Part shown: piece by piece, positions 22,740 to 34,344 of the stretch
Layout of the letters: each line of letters begins with the position of its first letter
Position numbering within the stretch: position 1 is the stretch's first letter
Assembly: GCF_003184185.1 (NCBI RefSeq)
Contig: NZ_QHJG01000009.1
Coordinates: forward strand, 73,519 to 137,518
Source of the DNA: Legionella qingyii
Lineage (GTDB): Bacteria > Pseudomonadota > Gammaproteobacteria > Legionellales > Legionellaceae
Direction of reading: 5' to 3'
Length of the DNA: 64,000 nt
Translations under genes and position numbers: made by a program
The notes under the pieces: model-generated
The model's input: the letters and a program-made list of their open reading frames with translations, nothing else
What the model was told of the DNA's origin: nothing
Databases searched by the model: none

Positions 22740-24247
22740 CGTTTTTCGTGTGATGGAACTGCGACTTTATAAACCCCTAATTATGGGTATTCCTTGGACA
22801 GTAAATGTACGCACTACTAACAATATATACATTTAGTCTTCCTAAGTGACGAGTCCGAGCACAATCTCATTATGATTTACTTGCAAGATAACAACGGTGT
22901 CACTTATGTCAACTTAGGTTAAATAATTCTGTATTACTTCGTCCAGAAAGTTAAATACGAACCCTTGATGAGCGACGTTTTCTTCCGCTATTTTAACGTA
23001 ATAGAGTAGGTGTTGTTGACCTGAGAGATTCAATGTAAGCGAGTTTCTAAATACCTTTACTCGAGAGACGTCTTGTTTGTTGGGTATATTAGTTACTATA
23101 GCACAGTCCTGTTGAGAGACTGTAATTATAACGGTACATAGAACGGCGGTCACCGCCTCTATCCGAAAGTTTATTTCTCTAATAACTAGATTGAGCTCGC
23201 TACTAAGTAAGACCAGTCGTTAATAGTACCCTGTACGGAAAGTAACAACTGTTCGTAAGACACCCGCCAAATGGTCCTTTAGCATGCTGGGGATAACACC
23301 AAAGTTAACAACGACGAAAGCCGAATCAATAAGGATTTTGTAGAAGAGCACGGTAGTGTAGTGGACGTCCTTGTCGTCTATGCTACCTTCATAAGTGATT
23401 GCAGCTGGACTTGTAATTACTTTACTTTTTGCAACAACTCGTTCTTTTACCGACGGAACAAACCCCCCCGAGATACCGAAATTCGGGTCGTCTACTAAAT
23501 GAGTAGGCTTAACTCTCTTGACGTTTATAGCTATCACTTCCTGTTTACCAGCGAAGTTAAAATAGTTTTTTTTAACGGCGTCCAAGATTAGTAGAACAGT
23601 AACTATACGGATATCCCTGATGTCGATTTCAAGCAAGTTAACTTGCGCGGTTAAGCGATTTTTTTAATAATTTTAAACAACGGCTTCTCAAACTATAGTC
23701 TTGTTTTCATTATAATTCACTACCAAGTGTCGGTCATCCGGCACCTTATCCTGGACAAGAACTCCGTGAACTACATAATAGTCATGACTTAACGCTATTT
23801 GTACGCGGTGTTCTAGATGCACTCGTACGAAATCATAATCGCCGAGTATAGTATCTTAAAAGGGGAGTCCAAAATGGCCCTGTTCCTAACCCATAACGTT
23901 GAGTGGAAGATTTGTCACCGTTCCGTAATCGATTTAAACTTCGTTAAACATCCCGAGTTCCGCCGGACGCACTCTAATTTTTTCGAGGTTAACAAGTATG
24001 ACATCTTAGTTTTGAGAGCCCATAGTATTAATTGTAACTATTAGCTGTGTAAAGAGTTAATCGATTTAACCGTCCCCGTGGTGCGAGTTTTCGACGTCCG
24101 CAACTCAATAATTGAGGGGACGTAAGTTATCATTTTTTTAGACTTGGAGAAAAATCTTAGATACGTCTGTGTGCTCCTCTCGAGTTAATACGAGAACTAA
24201 AGAATTTCGTCCCAGTACTTCATAAAGTTTAACTCCGGTCGCATACT
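22736..24247. CDS. deoA: Thymidine/NMP phosphorylase family [M-]
   Basis: 503 residues from ATG 22736, which overlaps the preceding stop; the N-terminal part aligns with my memory of the Legionella putative thymidine phosphorylase (517 residues). The conserved VIYMRDDCYICKSEGFTAQA and SSRAITSPAGTADTMEV, a phosphate/nucleoside-binding motif, are present. The long N-terminal extension is typical of the DeoA2 group, whose archaeal members phosphorolyse NMPs to ribose-1,5-bisphosphate. The gene may act on thymidine or NMPs; its neighbours favour NMP salvage. Confidence 0.9.
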
Positions 24248-25146
24248 TTTTTAGTGGGTAGTAAAAACGTGATAAACCTGTGCTACTCGACTGTAGATGT
24301 TAAGTAGTATTTACAGTAATACTCGATCCTTTTTAGTCAAAGGTAGTTAAAGGACTATTTCTTTGAGAACACTTTTAACTTAGGCTACATCGTTTCGCGC
24401 AACAATATAAACAACGGTTAAATCATGTAGGATTAGGCTTTTGAGAAGGAGAAGATAAACGACGTGTTTGTCGATTCAGAAATCCGCGTAGCTTTTATCA
24501 TAATTATTGAGGTATAGAATGTATATACGCAGTTCTGTTTCATAAAGTTGGTCCGGTTCCCTAATGTAGGGATATGAAACGCCTTAACTAAAGGAGAATA
24601 AAACTAATGAATTATTGTCAACTGGGTGTAGATGTAGCGACCGGTCTAAATTTACGCTAAATATTTTATGGTTGATTTCATGAAGTACGTTGCATATTCT
24701 AAAGTCGAACCTATAGAGTCGTACATAGCTTAGGTTAAGAATAACCTGGACTAAGACTTTCACGTGTTACCCAACTTAGTTAACGTGTTTTCAGAAGGCA
24801 TGGTAAATGATAAAATCTTTTTTCTTCTAGTTCGCTATGTGTTCATCTTTAAAGATAGGGACCTTATTTCGTTATGGTCTTGCGTTGCGGTTAAGAATAA
24901 CTACTATATTAGAGCTGCCCTTACTGATACTACCTTTGTAATCGGGTAAATTCACGTAATTTATACTTTGGCCGACAAACGTAACCACAAGTACGGCAAA
25001 AACGTCTTTTACGTATAGTTTTCGAAAATGACAGGGCACGTTGTTTCTAATAATGGACGTTATGTTAAGGCGTATGTAGTTTATTATAGCTACAGTCAGT
25101 CCTATAATAGATAAAAAACGAATTAACCTTATGGTATTTACTTATT
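24244..25146. CDS. Ribose-phosphate pyrophosphokinase-like protein [M-]
   Basis: 300 residues from ATG 24244 after GAGGCCAGCGT, overlapping the phosphorylase stop. PYLTYMRQDK (ATP loop), TVDPHLHRWPDL and DDIISTGMTMMETL (PRPP-binding loop) are hallmarks of PRPP synthetase. It differs from housekeeping Prs by an N-terminus MKKSPIIFALFGHDELT rather than a typical FxGNA..LA. Its likely role is to make PRPP from a ribose phosphate released by the upstream phosphorylase. It overlaps the next gene by 8 bases. Confidence 0.9.
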
Positions 25147-25987
25147 TCACTGATGCGGACTTGTCGGATAAATATATTAATTTTGGAGACCTCTTTTTCA
25201 TGGTAAACTAGGGGTTGCATAGATAGCGAGTAATTTTGCCCAACCATGACTGCTTCGGGAGTAATTGTTCTAGTAATTACTGCATAGAGTTAGCTATCAG
25301 CTCCCTTACTGTTGTGTTCTTTAAATAGCTTAATGGAAAGCAGTGGATGCGTTACTTAGTTCTTCGTAGCGACCTTTTATAGTAGATTTTGCACGTTAAT
25401 ACGTTGAACCTAAAAGACCTATAGGTAAACTTTTTAAACAACGACTTTAATACGCGGTAGTTCCTAAATTACAGGAATTATTAGTTTAATAATTCCCTAT
25501 AACGCAATTAGTACTTCATCTACATCAACCTTTCGCGGTCTTACTCGTACAAAAACATCTTACGTTTATGGTATTAGCAAACCCGGAACGAACACTACAT
25601 TTCTAATGGAACATATAGTTCCGTGCTAAAGAACTATAACTTGTCCGTATGTTATCTCTTTTAGTACTTGTTGAGTTCCCAACCGAACACTGGTTATGAG
25701 CGAAATGGTTACTACGTTATGTTATACCAGTCACAAGACCAAATGTAAATTAACCGACCCTGATAGGGGTTTTTCCTTCAAATTTTCTTAATTATCTCAC
25801 AAGACCGGATATGGGATATTGGACGTAATGATTGAAATGTTTTCGACTTTAACTTAAGAACGAACCTCTTTTGTAAGAGAATACGTTTTGTTAATCACTT
25901 TCAGGATTTGAAGAATTGTTTAATTTATAATCACGCTGTTCTTACTTTGTCTAATAACGCGTTACGGTACGTGAGAGATTTTTAATT
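25139..25987. CDS. ATP-cone domain plus restriction-endonuclease-like nuclease [M-]
   Basis: 282 residues from ATG 25139. Residues 1-90 form an ATP-cone-type regulatory domain (IIKTSGEKVPFDPQRIYRSL). Residues 110-230 form a PD-(D/E)xK/Mrr-like nuclease core: HEVDVVG ... VFVECKYHN gives the D...ExK-type pair, and WLVTNTRFTNDAIQYGQCSG is a family hallmark. The end carries helix-hairpin-helix-like sequence (LLNKLNISATRMKQI). The ATP-cone normally senses ATP/dATP, so the nuclease may be nucleotide-regulated. It is last gene of the overlapping operon. Confidence 0.88.
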
Positions 25988-26276
25988 AGCGATTGAATCC
26001 CCATCATATTGAACTACTCCATTAAACGGCATTGGGTCCTTTAGATGCTATTCTTTTTGGTCCGAGGTGAAACGAAGGGCGGTTCGATACTCGGCTTAGA
26101 AGATGTGTAGCGTCTTTATTGGTCGGGTCTAGATAAGGCTGCAAGGCGCCGAACAGGTACCCTAAATCCGCCAGACGGGATTTTGTGATGCGGGGTGATT
26201 GTTTAGCGGGTCGCATCCGTTTCTACACTAATTCTTTGTCTCCGATGCTTCGTTCTTTGTTGTGTTTTTATATGAG
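25988..26276. repeat. GC-rich noncoding stretch with CCATGG/CCGCGG palindromes
   Basis: This 289-bp gap between the convergent ATP-cone nuclease and der has no open frame in either mirrored direction. It holds GGATTTAGGCGGTCTGCCCT, the symmetric CCATGGACAAGCCGCGG and a TTTCCTGGGTTACGG element like the short repeats elsewhere. It is more GC-rich than its neighbours. It looks like a dispersed repeat or a remnant of one; an RNA gene is possible but I see no known fold. Confidence 0.5.
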
Positions 26277-27680
26277 GATGAAGAAAAACGAAAATCGAAA
26301 GAAAAATTGCACTGAGTAATTAGAAGAAAAAAATAAATGAACAGCGACACTATTGAATTGGAAGAATAGACGTTTTCCCAAACAAGGCGGAAATTTGAGT
26401 TTAAAATCACCTCAAGGCTGATTAGGATCTACAAAATATTTAAGTAATGATTCTATTGCGAATATCGATAGTCCATTTAGGCGGTTAACTAAAGGTACCT
26501 ACTGTTAGTGGCCCCCTAACACTGGCGGTTCTACGCGTATGGAATTAAAATAGGACGCAGGTAAGTGTGTTCCTCCTCACACAAAGCACGATTATAGAAC
26601 TTCGTTAGCTCAGTTAGAACCACAACTTTTTCTAACCTGTCGACTTCGTATGCGAAGTAAATATAGAAATTTATTTGGTGGATGTGGTGACGGTACGTTA
26701 CGGCTATACTTAGAATAAAAACGTTTTAACCGCTTCACATTAGAAGATCTATTAAGCGAAAAATGAAAAAGAAATACGAGAAGTAGATTCGGTAGGGTGA
26801 ATAAGTGGCGTTATTGATTACGAAAAGGCCTAAGTTATTATTTCGGCTCATTTAAGTACAGAACTAGTCATTAGGGAAGGGACCGTAGATCTTGAACGTT
26901 TGTATGTAATCTAAAAAGTTACCGAACATCGCAAAATTAGTGTCTCTTAAAAAGATAAAAAAGTAGTTACGCGCTAAAGGATGCATGTGGGCGACATAGT
27001 TAATCTTGTATCAAAACAAGTAGAGAATGTTTTCCTTAGCTTTATGATAGAGACCAACATGGACCGTATAGTATTTGTTGCTGAGCAAGGAGTGGATCTT
27101 AAGCTAATTAGTTTCATCTAAATGGTTGTAATCCTGCTGGGCGTTTTCGCTAAAATTAGCGTAATAGAAGAAGTAAAAGTAGTTATACTCGACTTTTACC
27201 ACTATTTTGGAGAAGCTCATCCCAAGATTATGGTGACGGTACGCTACTCCTTTATCTCACTTATAGACGTTACGGATCTCGTACTTTCAGCCGTGTTTGC
27301 TGTAGTAGCAGGTCAGGAAGTCAAAATAATTGTTGTTCCACATGGAAAAATAAATTGAATGCATTTAATGATCGTTAAAAAAGTAGTTATGGTCAGTTCG
27401 GTCGAGAAGGTAGTTGGTTTTTTTCCTGTTATAGTCGGAGTAACTCGCGTTAAAGACTAACAAATCTGTAATTTAATAGTTGACGTTATAGCAGTTGTGG
27501 CTATGGAGGCCACAGCTGTTGTTATATCACAAATAAAAGTACTTACCGAACTGGTATAACAGCCAGTGCTCAATTCGGTCCTTTTAGTCGTTGGTCCCGT
27601 AGAACACAGAATCAGTCGGATAATTTATTACATCTGAATGGTTGTAATCCTGCAGGTTGTTCACGTTAGTGTCCCTAGTA
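26277..27680. CDS. der: Ribosome-biogenesis GTPase Der (EngA) [M+]
   Basis: 467 residues from ATG 27680. [20 protein letters not shown] gives the first Walker A, and the length suits the double-GTPase plus KH layout. The end EFKGGTNPFADKK ... KKKAKSKKK is the usual basic tail. It is needed for 50S subunit maturation. The gene starts one base after the bamB stop triplet region, the usual bamB-der order. Confidence 0.95.
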
Positions 27681-27683
27681 AAT

Positions 27684-28838
27684 AATTGAGTGTCTATTAA
27701 CTAAATCGTAAGGCAACAGACAATTATGTATATTGAAAGAAGGCGAGTGCGAACCTCTTTATGATTGTGGCGAACTTTGAAAACTAGCTCGATATTAAAG
27801 TGGGCAGACACTTAGTTATTTTACATCTATTGGTCAAAATAGTGGATGATGGTTTAGTAAAAATTGGTTACGACCGAGCCAATTATGAGAGCGGAAGTTG
27901 GGTCAGACAAAGGTTAACTGAACAGGTGACGCAAATAGTTATCTGGTTTGCTGTAGTACCGACAGTCATTATATATTTCATAATGGTGAATCTTAGTATA
28001 AAAACTTATGTCTTGGACCAAAAGAGGTTTATTTGACAGGCAGACTATTTCTGTCACGGGGTTATATCGGAACTATCGAGCGTTCTATTTGGTGTAATAA
28101 AAGATGTTAACCTAGACGTAGCTATAGTTGATTAGCGAGATGTAGCGAACCAGGACTGCGTATTCGTTATGAAGCAACGGTGTATTGTGCCGGACAAAAA
28201 TTGAGATTACGTAGATCGAAAGGTAGTCTTTTCGGTTAATCTTGGTCTAAAGGGTACCGTTGTCCTCTACTTGAACGGAACTCCTAATTTGATCCCCTTG
28301 GTACGAGACAGTAGGTTTAAACAAACGGTAGTCGACGTAACTTACGTATTTGAGCTGGTAGCTAACAGAATTGCTAATGGAAAGGTGGGTTTTATCGACC
28401 ACCACTATTTTAAAGAGGCCATTGGAAACAAACGGTATTAAATCATGGTAATAAGAGTAAATTATGTTGATTACTTCTTAATAATCACGGGTGTCGTTGT
28501 ATAGGTGACCGGTGTCGTCCAGGTGACTGGTTTGGTACGAAGTTACGTCATCTGGTAAAGTAAAACGGTAACACGAATAATTAACGAACTTGATTGGGTG
28601 ACCGTAGTCGTCACATTTATTGGGGAGGAAATTGATGGCCAAAGTCAGAATTTATAAGAAACGAAAAACTACTGAATGGTTGTCGATGACAGGTCAAAAC
28701 GAGCTGAAATTGAAACAGGAATTAAACGAACTCAAGAAATCCAAAACCGCACAATAGAAATGGATTGTACATTAGTAGTTCAAAACTTGTGGGAACCTAA
28801 TACCATGTTTCTTAATTTTATTTATTAAAGTGAAAGTA
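27684..28838. CDS. bamB: Outer-membrane assembly lipoprotein BamB [M+]
   Basis: 384 residues from ATG 28838. The signal MKVKLFILILCTMIIQGC ends in a lipobox with Cys18. The mature part has the repeated beta-propeller blades expected of BamB, such as NWTVAVGKSSKS and SGVSISPSVSGRKLYVLTDN. It helps BamA insert outer-membrane beta-barrels. It sits between the YfgM-like gene and der as in many gammaproteobacteria, with a 123-bp leader of its own. Confidence 0.93.
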
Positions 28839-28961
28839 CTTTTAGTTTGGAGTTAAAAATGTTTTGTATAGTTATTTGTGTGAGTAATACAAAATCGGGA
28901 CTATTTCTCTTGTAGTTTTACCACATACAAAAATACTTGGAGAATTCGACTATTGTTTTAC

Positions 28962-29636
28962 AATACGTCTAAGATGAAAAAATAGAGGTCTTTGGTAGCT
29001 TACGCTGAATGAGCGTTAACGTAACCAAAAGTAAAGGTTTTTATTTAATGGGTAAGGCAATAAAAATTGAACTAGATTTCGGTCAAATATCCTTAAGTAG
29101 CGGAGAAATATAACGGGTCACCGAGGTATTTATAGTGGAAAATTAAGTAATTATTGACCATTTATTCATAGTAGGAGTTGTGATGAGTTAAGAAATTCTC
29201 GTAAACATATTCTAAAAAGTCGACGTTCCTATGCACGTTATGCCTAAAACCGTTAAACGAAATCTCAGCCGTAGAATGACAAGCTTCGTTGTCGGACGTT
29301 GAGAACACGTCGGAATAGGTCAAATAAAAAGCTGTGTATTTGAAAACGTTCACAGTATACACGACGCAGCCGTATTTGGCATGCCGGCACAAGTACTTAA
29401 TTAAGTAAGCGTATCCGAGAATGACGAAACTATAAAACTAAACTATCTCGTTGGTAGTAAACGAGTATACGTTGACTTCGAACAACCCATTCGAAAAGGA
29501 CTACGGTTACGTTTATAGCTATAGGCCGTTACGGTTTCTCATGTTCGCTATTATGATGTCACTGCTCTCATGGCATAACGAAGGTGGTAAAAAAATAGCT
29601 AAGATTAACAAGGAGAAGTCAGTATATGTGACTGTA
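28962..29636. CDS. yfgM: YfgM-like tetratricopeptide membrane protein [M+]
   Basis: 224 residues from ATG 29636 after CAGGAGAGTGTT. A short cytoplasmic start (MSVYMTEEEQLESIKKWWKQ) precedes one membrane segment (TLVTVVLSLVLFGIAGY), then a periplasmic helical-repeat domain. This layout matches the ancillary SecYEG translocon subunit YfgM. It lies directly between hisS and bamB, the conserved order. Confidence 0.9.
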
Positions 29637-29651
29637 TTGTGAGAGGACGTG

Positions 29652-30929
29652 AGTGAGATTTATTAGAAAATTTTGGACTAACTAGTACAAAACTAGATGG
29701 CACTAAACGAGTCGAAGCACTGCGTTTAGGAATTATGATTAAACGAATAAACGGTTGAGTAGGAGTGGATTTTAATTTCGGTCAGCGCGGGGCGAAAATA
29801 GACGAAAAAACTTAACTGAAAATTTCGATGGCGGCCGCCATAAATGACTATGAAGTTAAAGGCCTATTCGTCATGCATAACTAAGTCTTTAGTGCTCAGG
29901 AACATGGTGTCGTAATAGTAACCATCGTTATTATATGTTGGGTAAGGAAAATAAGTGGACAGAATTCTGTAATTCTCAAAGGTACTCTTCTATATAAGAA
30001 AGTTACGGATTACGTTTTGGATGACGTCCACACCCTAATGGCGGATTGACAAGGTGGTCATACAGCATAGCTGGAGGACGTGTTTGACATCGAACTGAAG
30101 GATTAAATAGTCAATGGGTGAGTTTGTGGCATACGGGTATTATTAGTTCTGGAGATTGGTTTTGTCCCAATTGATGTATTCCATGTAAATTACGCAGATT
30201 CGGTAGTGTTTTTCTAACTTTTACACGCGCTGAAAAAAGTAGTTCTTGTAGTTAGTCAAATCCACGTAATCGGTTATTAAGAACGTAAAGACCCAAAAAT
30301 GACAGGTTTTATGCGTTACCTAATGCTCAATCGGACGCGAATGACAGGAGTAGATTGACTACGAGTACTAGGCAGTTTATAAGTTGTTCTTGAAAAAATA
30401 TCGCGACTGCGAGACAATTGAGTGGATTACATAAATGAACATTAACATGTTTTAGACGTTTTGGATTAACAAGGGTTTTAAATGCCGTTTACCTTTAGTT
30501 AAGGTTAAGTCGGTACCGAGGTCCGTATGGTTTACGGAGTTGTGGATTAACTAACTTGACAGACATAGCAGGAAAGACACCAGAAAGTACTGCTTTGTAC
30601 CCAGGGTATATGGTATTAAAAACGACGACTAATACATTATCAGGTAAAACGTCCGTTCGTGCGTGTGTTGGTCGTCAGGGAAGCCCAGAGTCTCATTACG
30701 ATAGCGGTAAATTCAGTAATTTTCATATGTAAAGAAAAAGCTGATATAGTCACTGAAGTGGATATCAGGCAAACTTATTAACTCACGAAAGTTATTCGCC
30801 CTTCGCATAAAGGACTATTGGTATTGACCTGTCATGTGAATATTTATGAACAAGTTATCTTGCGGTGTTACCGCAACATAGTCCGTTTTATAGTAAGTAC
30901 GGAGAATAACGAACTTAAGCTAGTCGGTG
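29652..30929. CDS. hisS: Histidyl-tRNA synthetase [M+]
   Basis: 425 residues. GTG 30929 starts MADRIQAIRGMNDILPDTTP, the class II HisRS N-terminus, and overlaps the rodZ-like stop by 8 bases. The C-terminus ISIKDLRHEAEQITVDQNMI belongs to the anticodon-binding domain. It charges tRNA-His in the cytoplasm. Confidence 0.95.
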
Positions 30930-31503
30930 GTTAAAAGAGGTAGCCTCAGTAAAGGCCAAACCCTAAATTATTTCTAACGTAAAAACTATACAGTCATTCA
31001 AAGTTAAGAACGCAAAGATGACGACCACAAACTAAATCACTATTTAGTTGTCCTCATGAGAATCAACCTTTGTGAACGAGACATAGAGACAAAAAAACGG
31101 TGGTTTAAGGATGTCGTTGATCGTGTGGATGTCGTTTATTATAACACTTGGTCGCTTATTATACAAGGCGAAATACTCTAAGTGCAAATGAAACAACGGT
31201 ATTGTCACGGGATAGCCTAAAAAAGAGTTGATGTATGACAAGTAATTTATAACGGTTTATTCCAAGTCCACTTCAAGGATTATTAAAACGTATACGTGCG
31301 TTTATAGGAAATTGCTTTTGTCCAAGACCGTTGTTTACTTTAAGTAATGAAAGTTAATTGAGTTATTATGCTCAAGAATTTACATTAAATAACCGTTGCA
31401 TGAGTTGACATATGGGAGAAACAAGTGCATATGACCGTTCGACGAGCGGACCTAAAAATAATACGAGTTGATATAAAAGTAGGTCACACCAATAACATAA
31501 GTA
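30922..31503. CDS. RodZ-like cytoskeletal/helix-turn-helix membrane protein [M+]
   Basis: 193 residues from ATG 31503, starting inside the pilF end (26-base overlap). An N-terminal HTH of the Xre/RodZ type (PGEQLASIREQRGYTVEYVA) is followed by LPEPVFVKGYLRAYAKLLG, a basic linker, and one membrane segment near residue 115 (WFTILFAVGVLVAVGIWW). The periplasmic part is only about 60 residues, much shorter than in E. coli RodZ. It probably links MreB to the wall machinery. Confidence 0.87.
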
Positions 31504-32254
31504 ATAAATGAGGTGATCACAGCTATAACCTTAAATTTAATAATTACGAAACAACTATAAGACGACGTTCTCATATAACAGGTTGAAAGAGTCTTTGGAG
31601 AAACCGGTTTCTGTTCTCGTGAGATAGTAAATTTTAATTTAGCCCTACGAAAACATTGTCTCGTTTTCGAAGACTTAGTAAAGGCGAAAATTGAAGTTCA
31701 AAGTCATTAAGTATTTTTCTATGGAAAGAACTTCCTAGAACTAAATTACGAAAACGTTTTATTTCGAATCGTAACAAAAGTAATCCTCGACTATCTCGTG
31801 TTTCTGGACGTAAAAGTATTCGAGGCCGACATACGTGTATAAAATTTAGTAATTGTCGAAAATTTTTCATTGAAAGTCGAAAAAATATTAGCGGAAAAGC
31901 TGTATTTTTCCGAGGTATCAATAAATTGACTCGCGGAGGTAAAGGACGATTACTATCACGAAAGTTTATCATGAAAAGACGGACTAGGTCAAGAAATCAA
32001 ACGAGTTTTATTATTCGGTAACGACTCAATTGTAGTCCACTACTTCCAAGAACGAGATTACGTCACTCCTAGAAAAAAAAGCGGGATCCAGATAGTGGAA
32101 CAAAATTTATCGGATCCGGATTGACATGTAATATGCTACGTCGAAACGACTCTAGTCCAAAAAATTTTAAAACGAAAAGTAGAAGAAGTAATACGTGTGT
32201 TCGGACATTTTTGTCTGTCCAGTATTATTTGTTTTCTGTTTTGAAAAAATTGTG
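31478..32254. CDS. pilF: Type IV pilus assembly lipoprotein PilF/PilW [M+]
   Basis: 258 residues. GTG 32254 opens a lipoprotein signal VLKKFCLLFIMTCLFLQAC with lipobox Cys. Several TPRs follow (YNVQLGLGYLKQGD, MAYYFEQTKELDQAEKYYLK, NYGAFLCRKGDYKKAESYF). PilF is the pilotin that helps the PilQ secretin assemble in the outer membrane. The rlmN-pilF order is conserved. Confidence 0.92.
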
Positions 32255-32287
32255 TTATAAAGTGTGATTCCAATCTTTACTAACGCG

Positions 32288-32293
32288 TAATAT
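32288..32293. promoter_or_regulatory. Probable -10 element upstream of pilF
   Basis: TATAAT within GGTTATAATGCGCAAT lies 34 bases before the pilF start, in the 178-bp gap after rlmN. The -35 region is weak. Confidence 0.45.
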
Positions 32294-32432
32294 TGGCGAA
32301 TATTTATTTAATTTTTACTAAACAGTGTTTATTACTAAAATAACAACTAAGTTTACCGTCTTAAAATCTATGTCGTATGACGCTTAGGTTCACAGCTACT
32401 AGAGAATTAGCCCTAACCGAGACGATGTTAGT

Positions 32433-33563
32433 AGTAAGATGTCGGACGCCAAGGACTAAAAGAAATCCGCATTTTACATCAAAAACGGTAGAAACACTCG
32501 CTGAACAGGATAGGAAATGAAGAGGCCGATCAACAGGTGTGCGGCGTAGCTATAGTAGTGGAGCACAAAATGCTCATTAGCACAATTACGGCACACGATA
32601 ATTAAATAGAGATTTACGTAATTAACAAAGGACCCTACTTGCGAGTATAACACTGTAGCCTTTTCCTAATTTTCCTTAATTTAACTGAAAACTACCTTAT
32701 AATGCGTCATTAAAATAGTTGACTAAGCGTACGAGCCCAACCAGTAAATGAGGGAACTCGTAATGTATGAGTTTTCAATGAAAAGAAGCACCAAGTAAAA
32801 ATTTTATCCAAAACGTATTTCGGTAGTTGACCCGGTTTCCTATAAAGAATAAATATCCTTGTTCAAGTAAAGCGTCGAGTAGTCATCCACGTACATTACT
32901 TTGTCGGTTTCGGTGTCCCGACTGAAGAGAATTTGCAAGGTCTAGCCCATTTTGAGGTCTTCATGAATTTCATTGTGCAGCGAAACTATTCGGTATTCGT
33001 TTTAGTAGGTAGTATTATAGGTAACGACTGTGCTGTAATAGTTTTAATTCATTCCCAAGAGGGTAGGGGTAGTAGTGGTGTAACCAATGAGAAAACAGCA
33101 CTCGAGGAACGACAACACTATTAAGTGCGTGTCGGTTGGTATGAACTGGTTATTAAAGAGGCCACCTATTTAATGCTAATTTAGGAACAAAGCGTCATCT
33201 CGTTTTTCTTGTCAAATTTCGTGTAGGGTGAACACTTCTTTGTGTATTTCACGGAGCTAACCGAAGCCCTTATTTATGGCAAAGCTACGTCAATGGTGTC
33301 AGGTCAAAGTTTTCGGTAAATACCCATGGTAGTAACCTAAAAACCGTTCGTTGTTAAAGACCATTAAATTACGTTCTATCAACACAATTAAAAAGAGAAT
33401 CGCAGAACGATTCTAATCAGTAAAAACACTTTAGTCATTTTGGACGGACTACTTAGGTGACATAATCGACGACTCGCGCTATCCCAACGAGTGGGGTTGA
33501 TAATTCATTAAGTGCGTAAACAACTATCAACATTAGGTCGTCTAAATGAAAAACACGTCAGTA
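32433..33563. CDS. rlmN: 23S rRNA/tRNA m2A methyltransferase RlmN [M+]
   Basis: 376 residues from ATG 33563 after TTTGGAGTAAAA. The N-terminus VNLLDYNYQQMRELLNSWGE and the C-terminal TRGDDIDAACGQLAGEVKDR are diagnostic of RlmN. It is a radical-SAM enzyme that methylates A2503 of 23S rRNA and A37 of some tRNAs. It follows ndk, separated by a palindromic repeat. Confidence 0.95.
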
Positions 33564-33657
33564 AAAATGAGGTTTAAATTACTGTCTCTATTTTTATATT
33601 ATTTGCTAAACATCTGACCCACTCGTATTGCGTTAGTCCCTAAGGTTAGTAAATTTT

Positions 33658-33692
33658 CTTTGGGCCCAAAGCGATGCGACGTGGGTCCGATG
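33658..33692. repeat. TAGCCTGGGTGCAGCGTAGCGAAACCCGGG repeat
   Basis: This GC-rich element lies between ndk and rlmN. It has an AGCCTGGGTGC arm and an ACCCGGGTTTC arm around a GCGTAGCG centre. I recall very similar units scattered through Legionella genomes. It is the most complete copy in this window. Confidence 0.7.
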
Positions 33693-33727
33693 TACTATGC
33701 TCAGTAATTTATAGTTTTTTGGTCTAG

Positions 33728-34153
33728 AATAGCAAGTGTTTAAAGCACACCAAGTTTCTTCTTCCGTTAAAGTGCTCGGCGTAAAAGTTCTGACAGGCTT
33801 GGTACGTGTCGTAACCGTAGTTATGATAGTCGTTTTAGTCGTGCTTACCAAGGTCCTCGTCGAAGAAATCCCAAACAACGTGGGTACTACAGAGACAAAA
33901 AGTTATGTCGTAAAAGCGGAACATTACGGACTTGGTAATGACCTGGTCTTTAGTACTTGAGTTGATTTAGGAATTTCTTTCCCGCTCGTGCTACTTACAG
34001 TATTTTTGAAAGACGAACAAGTGCTCTTTCAACGTAGTAAAATCGTCGTTGATACAAATCCGGACGCAAAAGTTTCGCTCATATCTAAACTGGTTATTGT
34101 CTAAATCGATGACGTAGCCCAAATTATTAACTGTTACAACAAAGAAAACGGTA
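33728..34153. CDS. ndk: Nucleoside diphosphate kinase [M+]
   Basis: 141 residues from ATG 34153 (a second ATG lies directly upstream at 34156). MAKETTLSIIKPDAVAKSVI and the end REIAFFFEPHEICER are nearly the same as the Legionella enzyme I remember. It balances NTP pools by phosphate transfer through an active-site His. It is first of the ndk-rlmN-pilF-rodZ-hisS-yfgM-bamB-der series. Confidence 0.96.
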
Positions 34154-34187
34154 GTACGCGAGGTATCCCCAAATCAATTTCACGTCA

Positions 34188-34193
34188 TAATAT
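34188..34193. promoter_or_regulatory. Probable extended -10 of ndk
   Basis: TGTATAATACTGC, with the TG one base before TATAAT, is about 35 bases upstream of the ndk start in an otherwise empty 190-bp gap. Confidence 0.45.
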
Positions 34194-34344
34194 GTGCTTT
34201 AGGTTCGATATACCGATTATATTTAAGTAAGGTTAACTAATATCAGAAGTATTTATTTCGTTTTGGGATTATCGATGGGTAAAGTATATATCTTGAGCAA
34301 AATGAAAAGAAACGTGTTATGATAAGATTACGTGGTTAGCAAAA

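Noticed and set aside
23220..23636. Printed-strand 138-codon ORF, the longest in normal reading
   Set aside because: It lies wholly inside the mirrored phosphorylase gene, has no ribosome site or recognisable motif, and is of chance length.
27483..27528. Strong GC-containing inverted repeat
   Set aside because: It lies inside der coding sequence with an uninterrupted frame.
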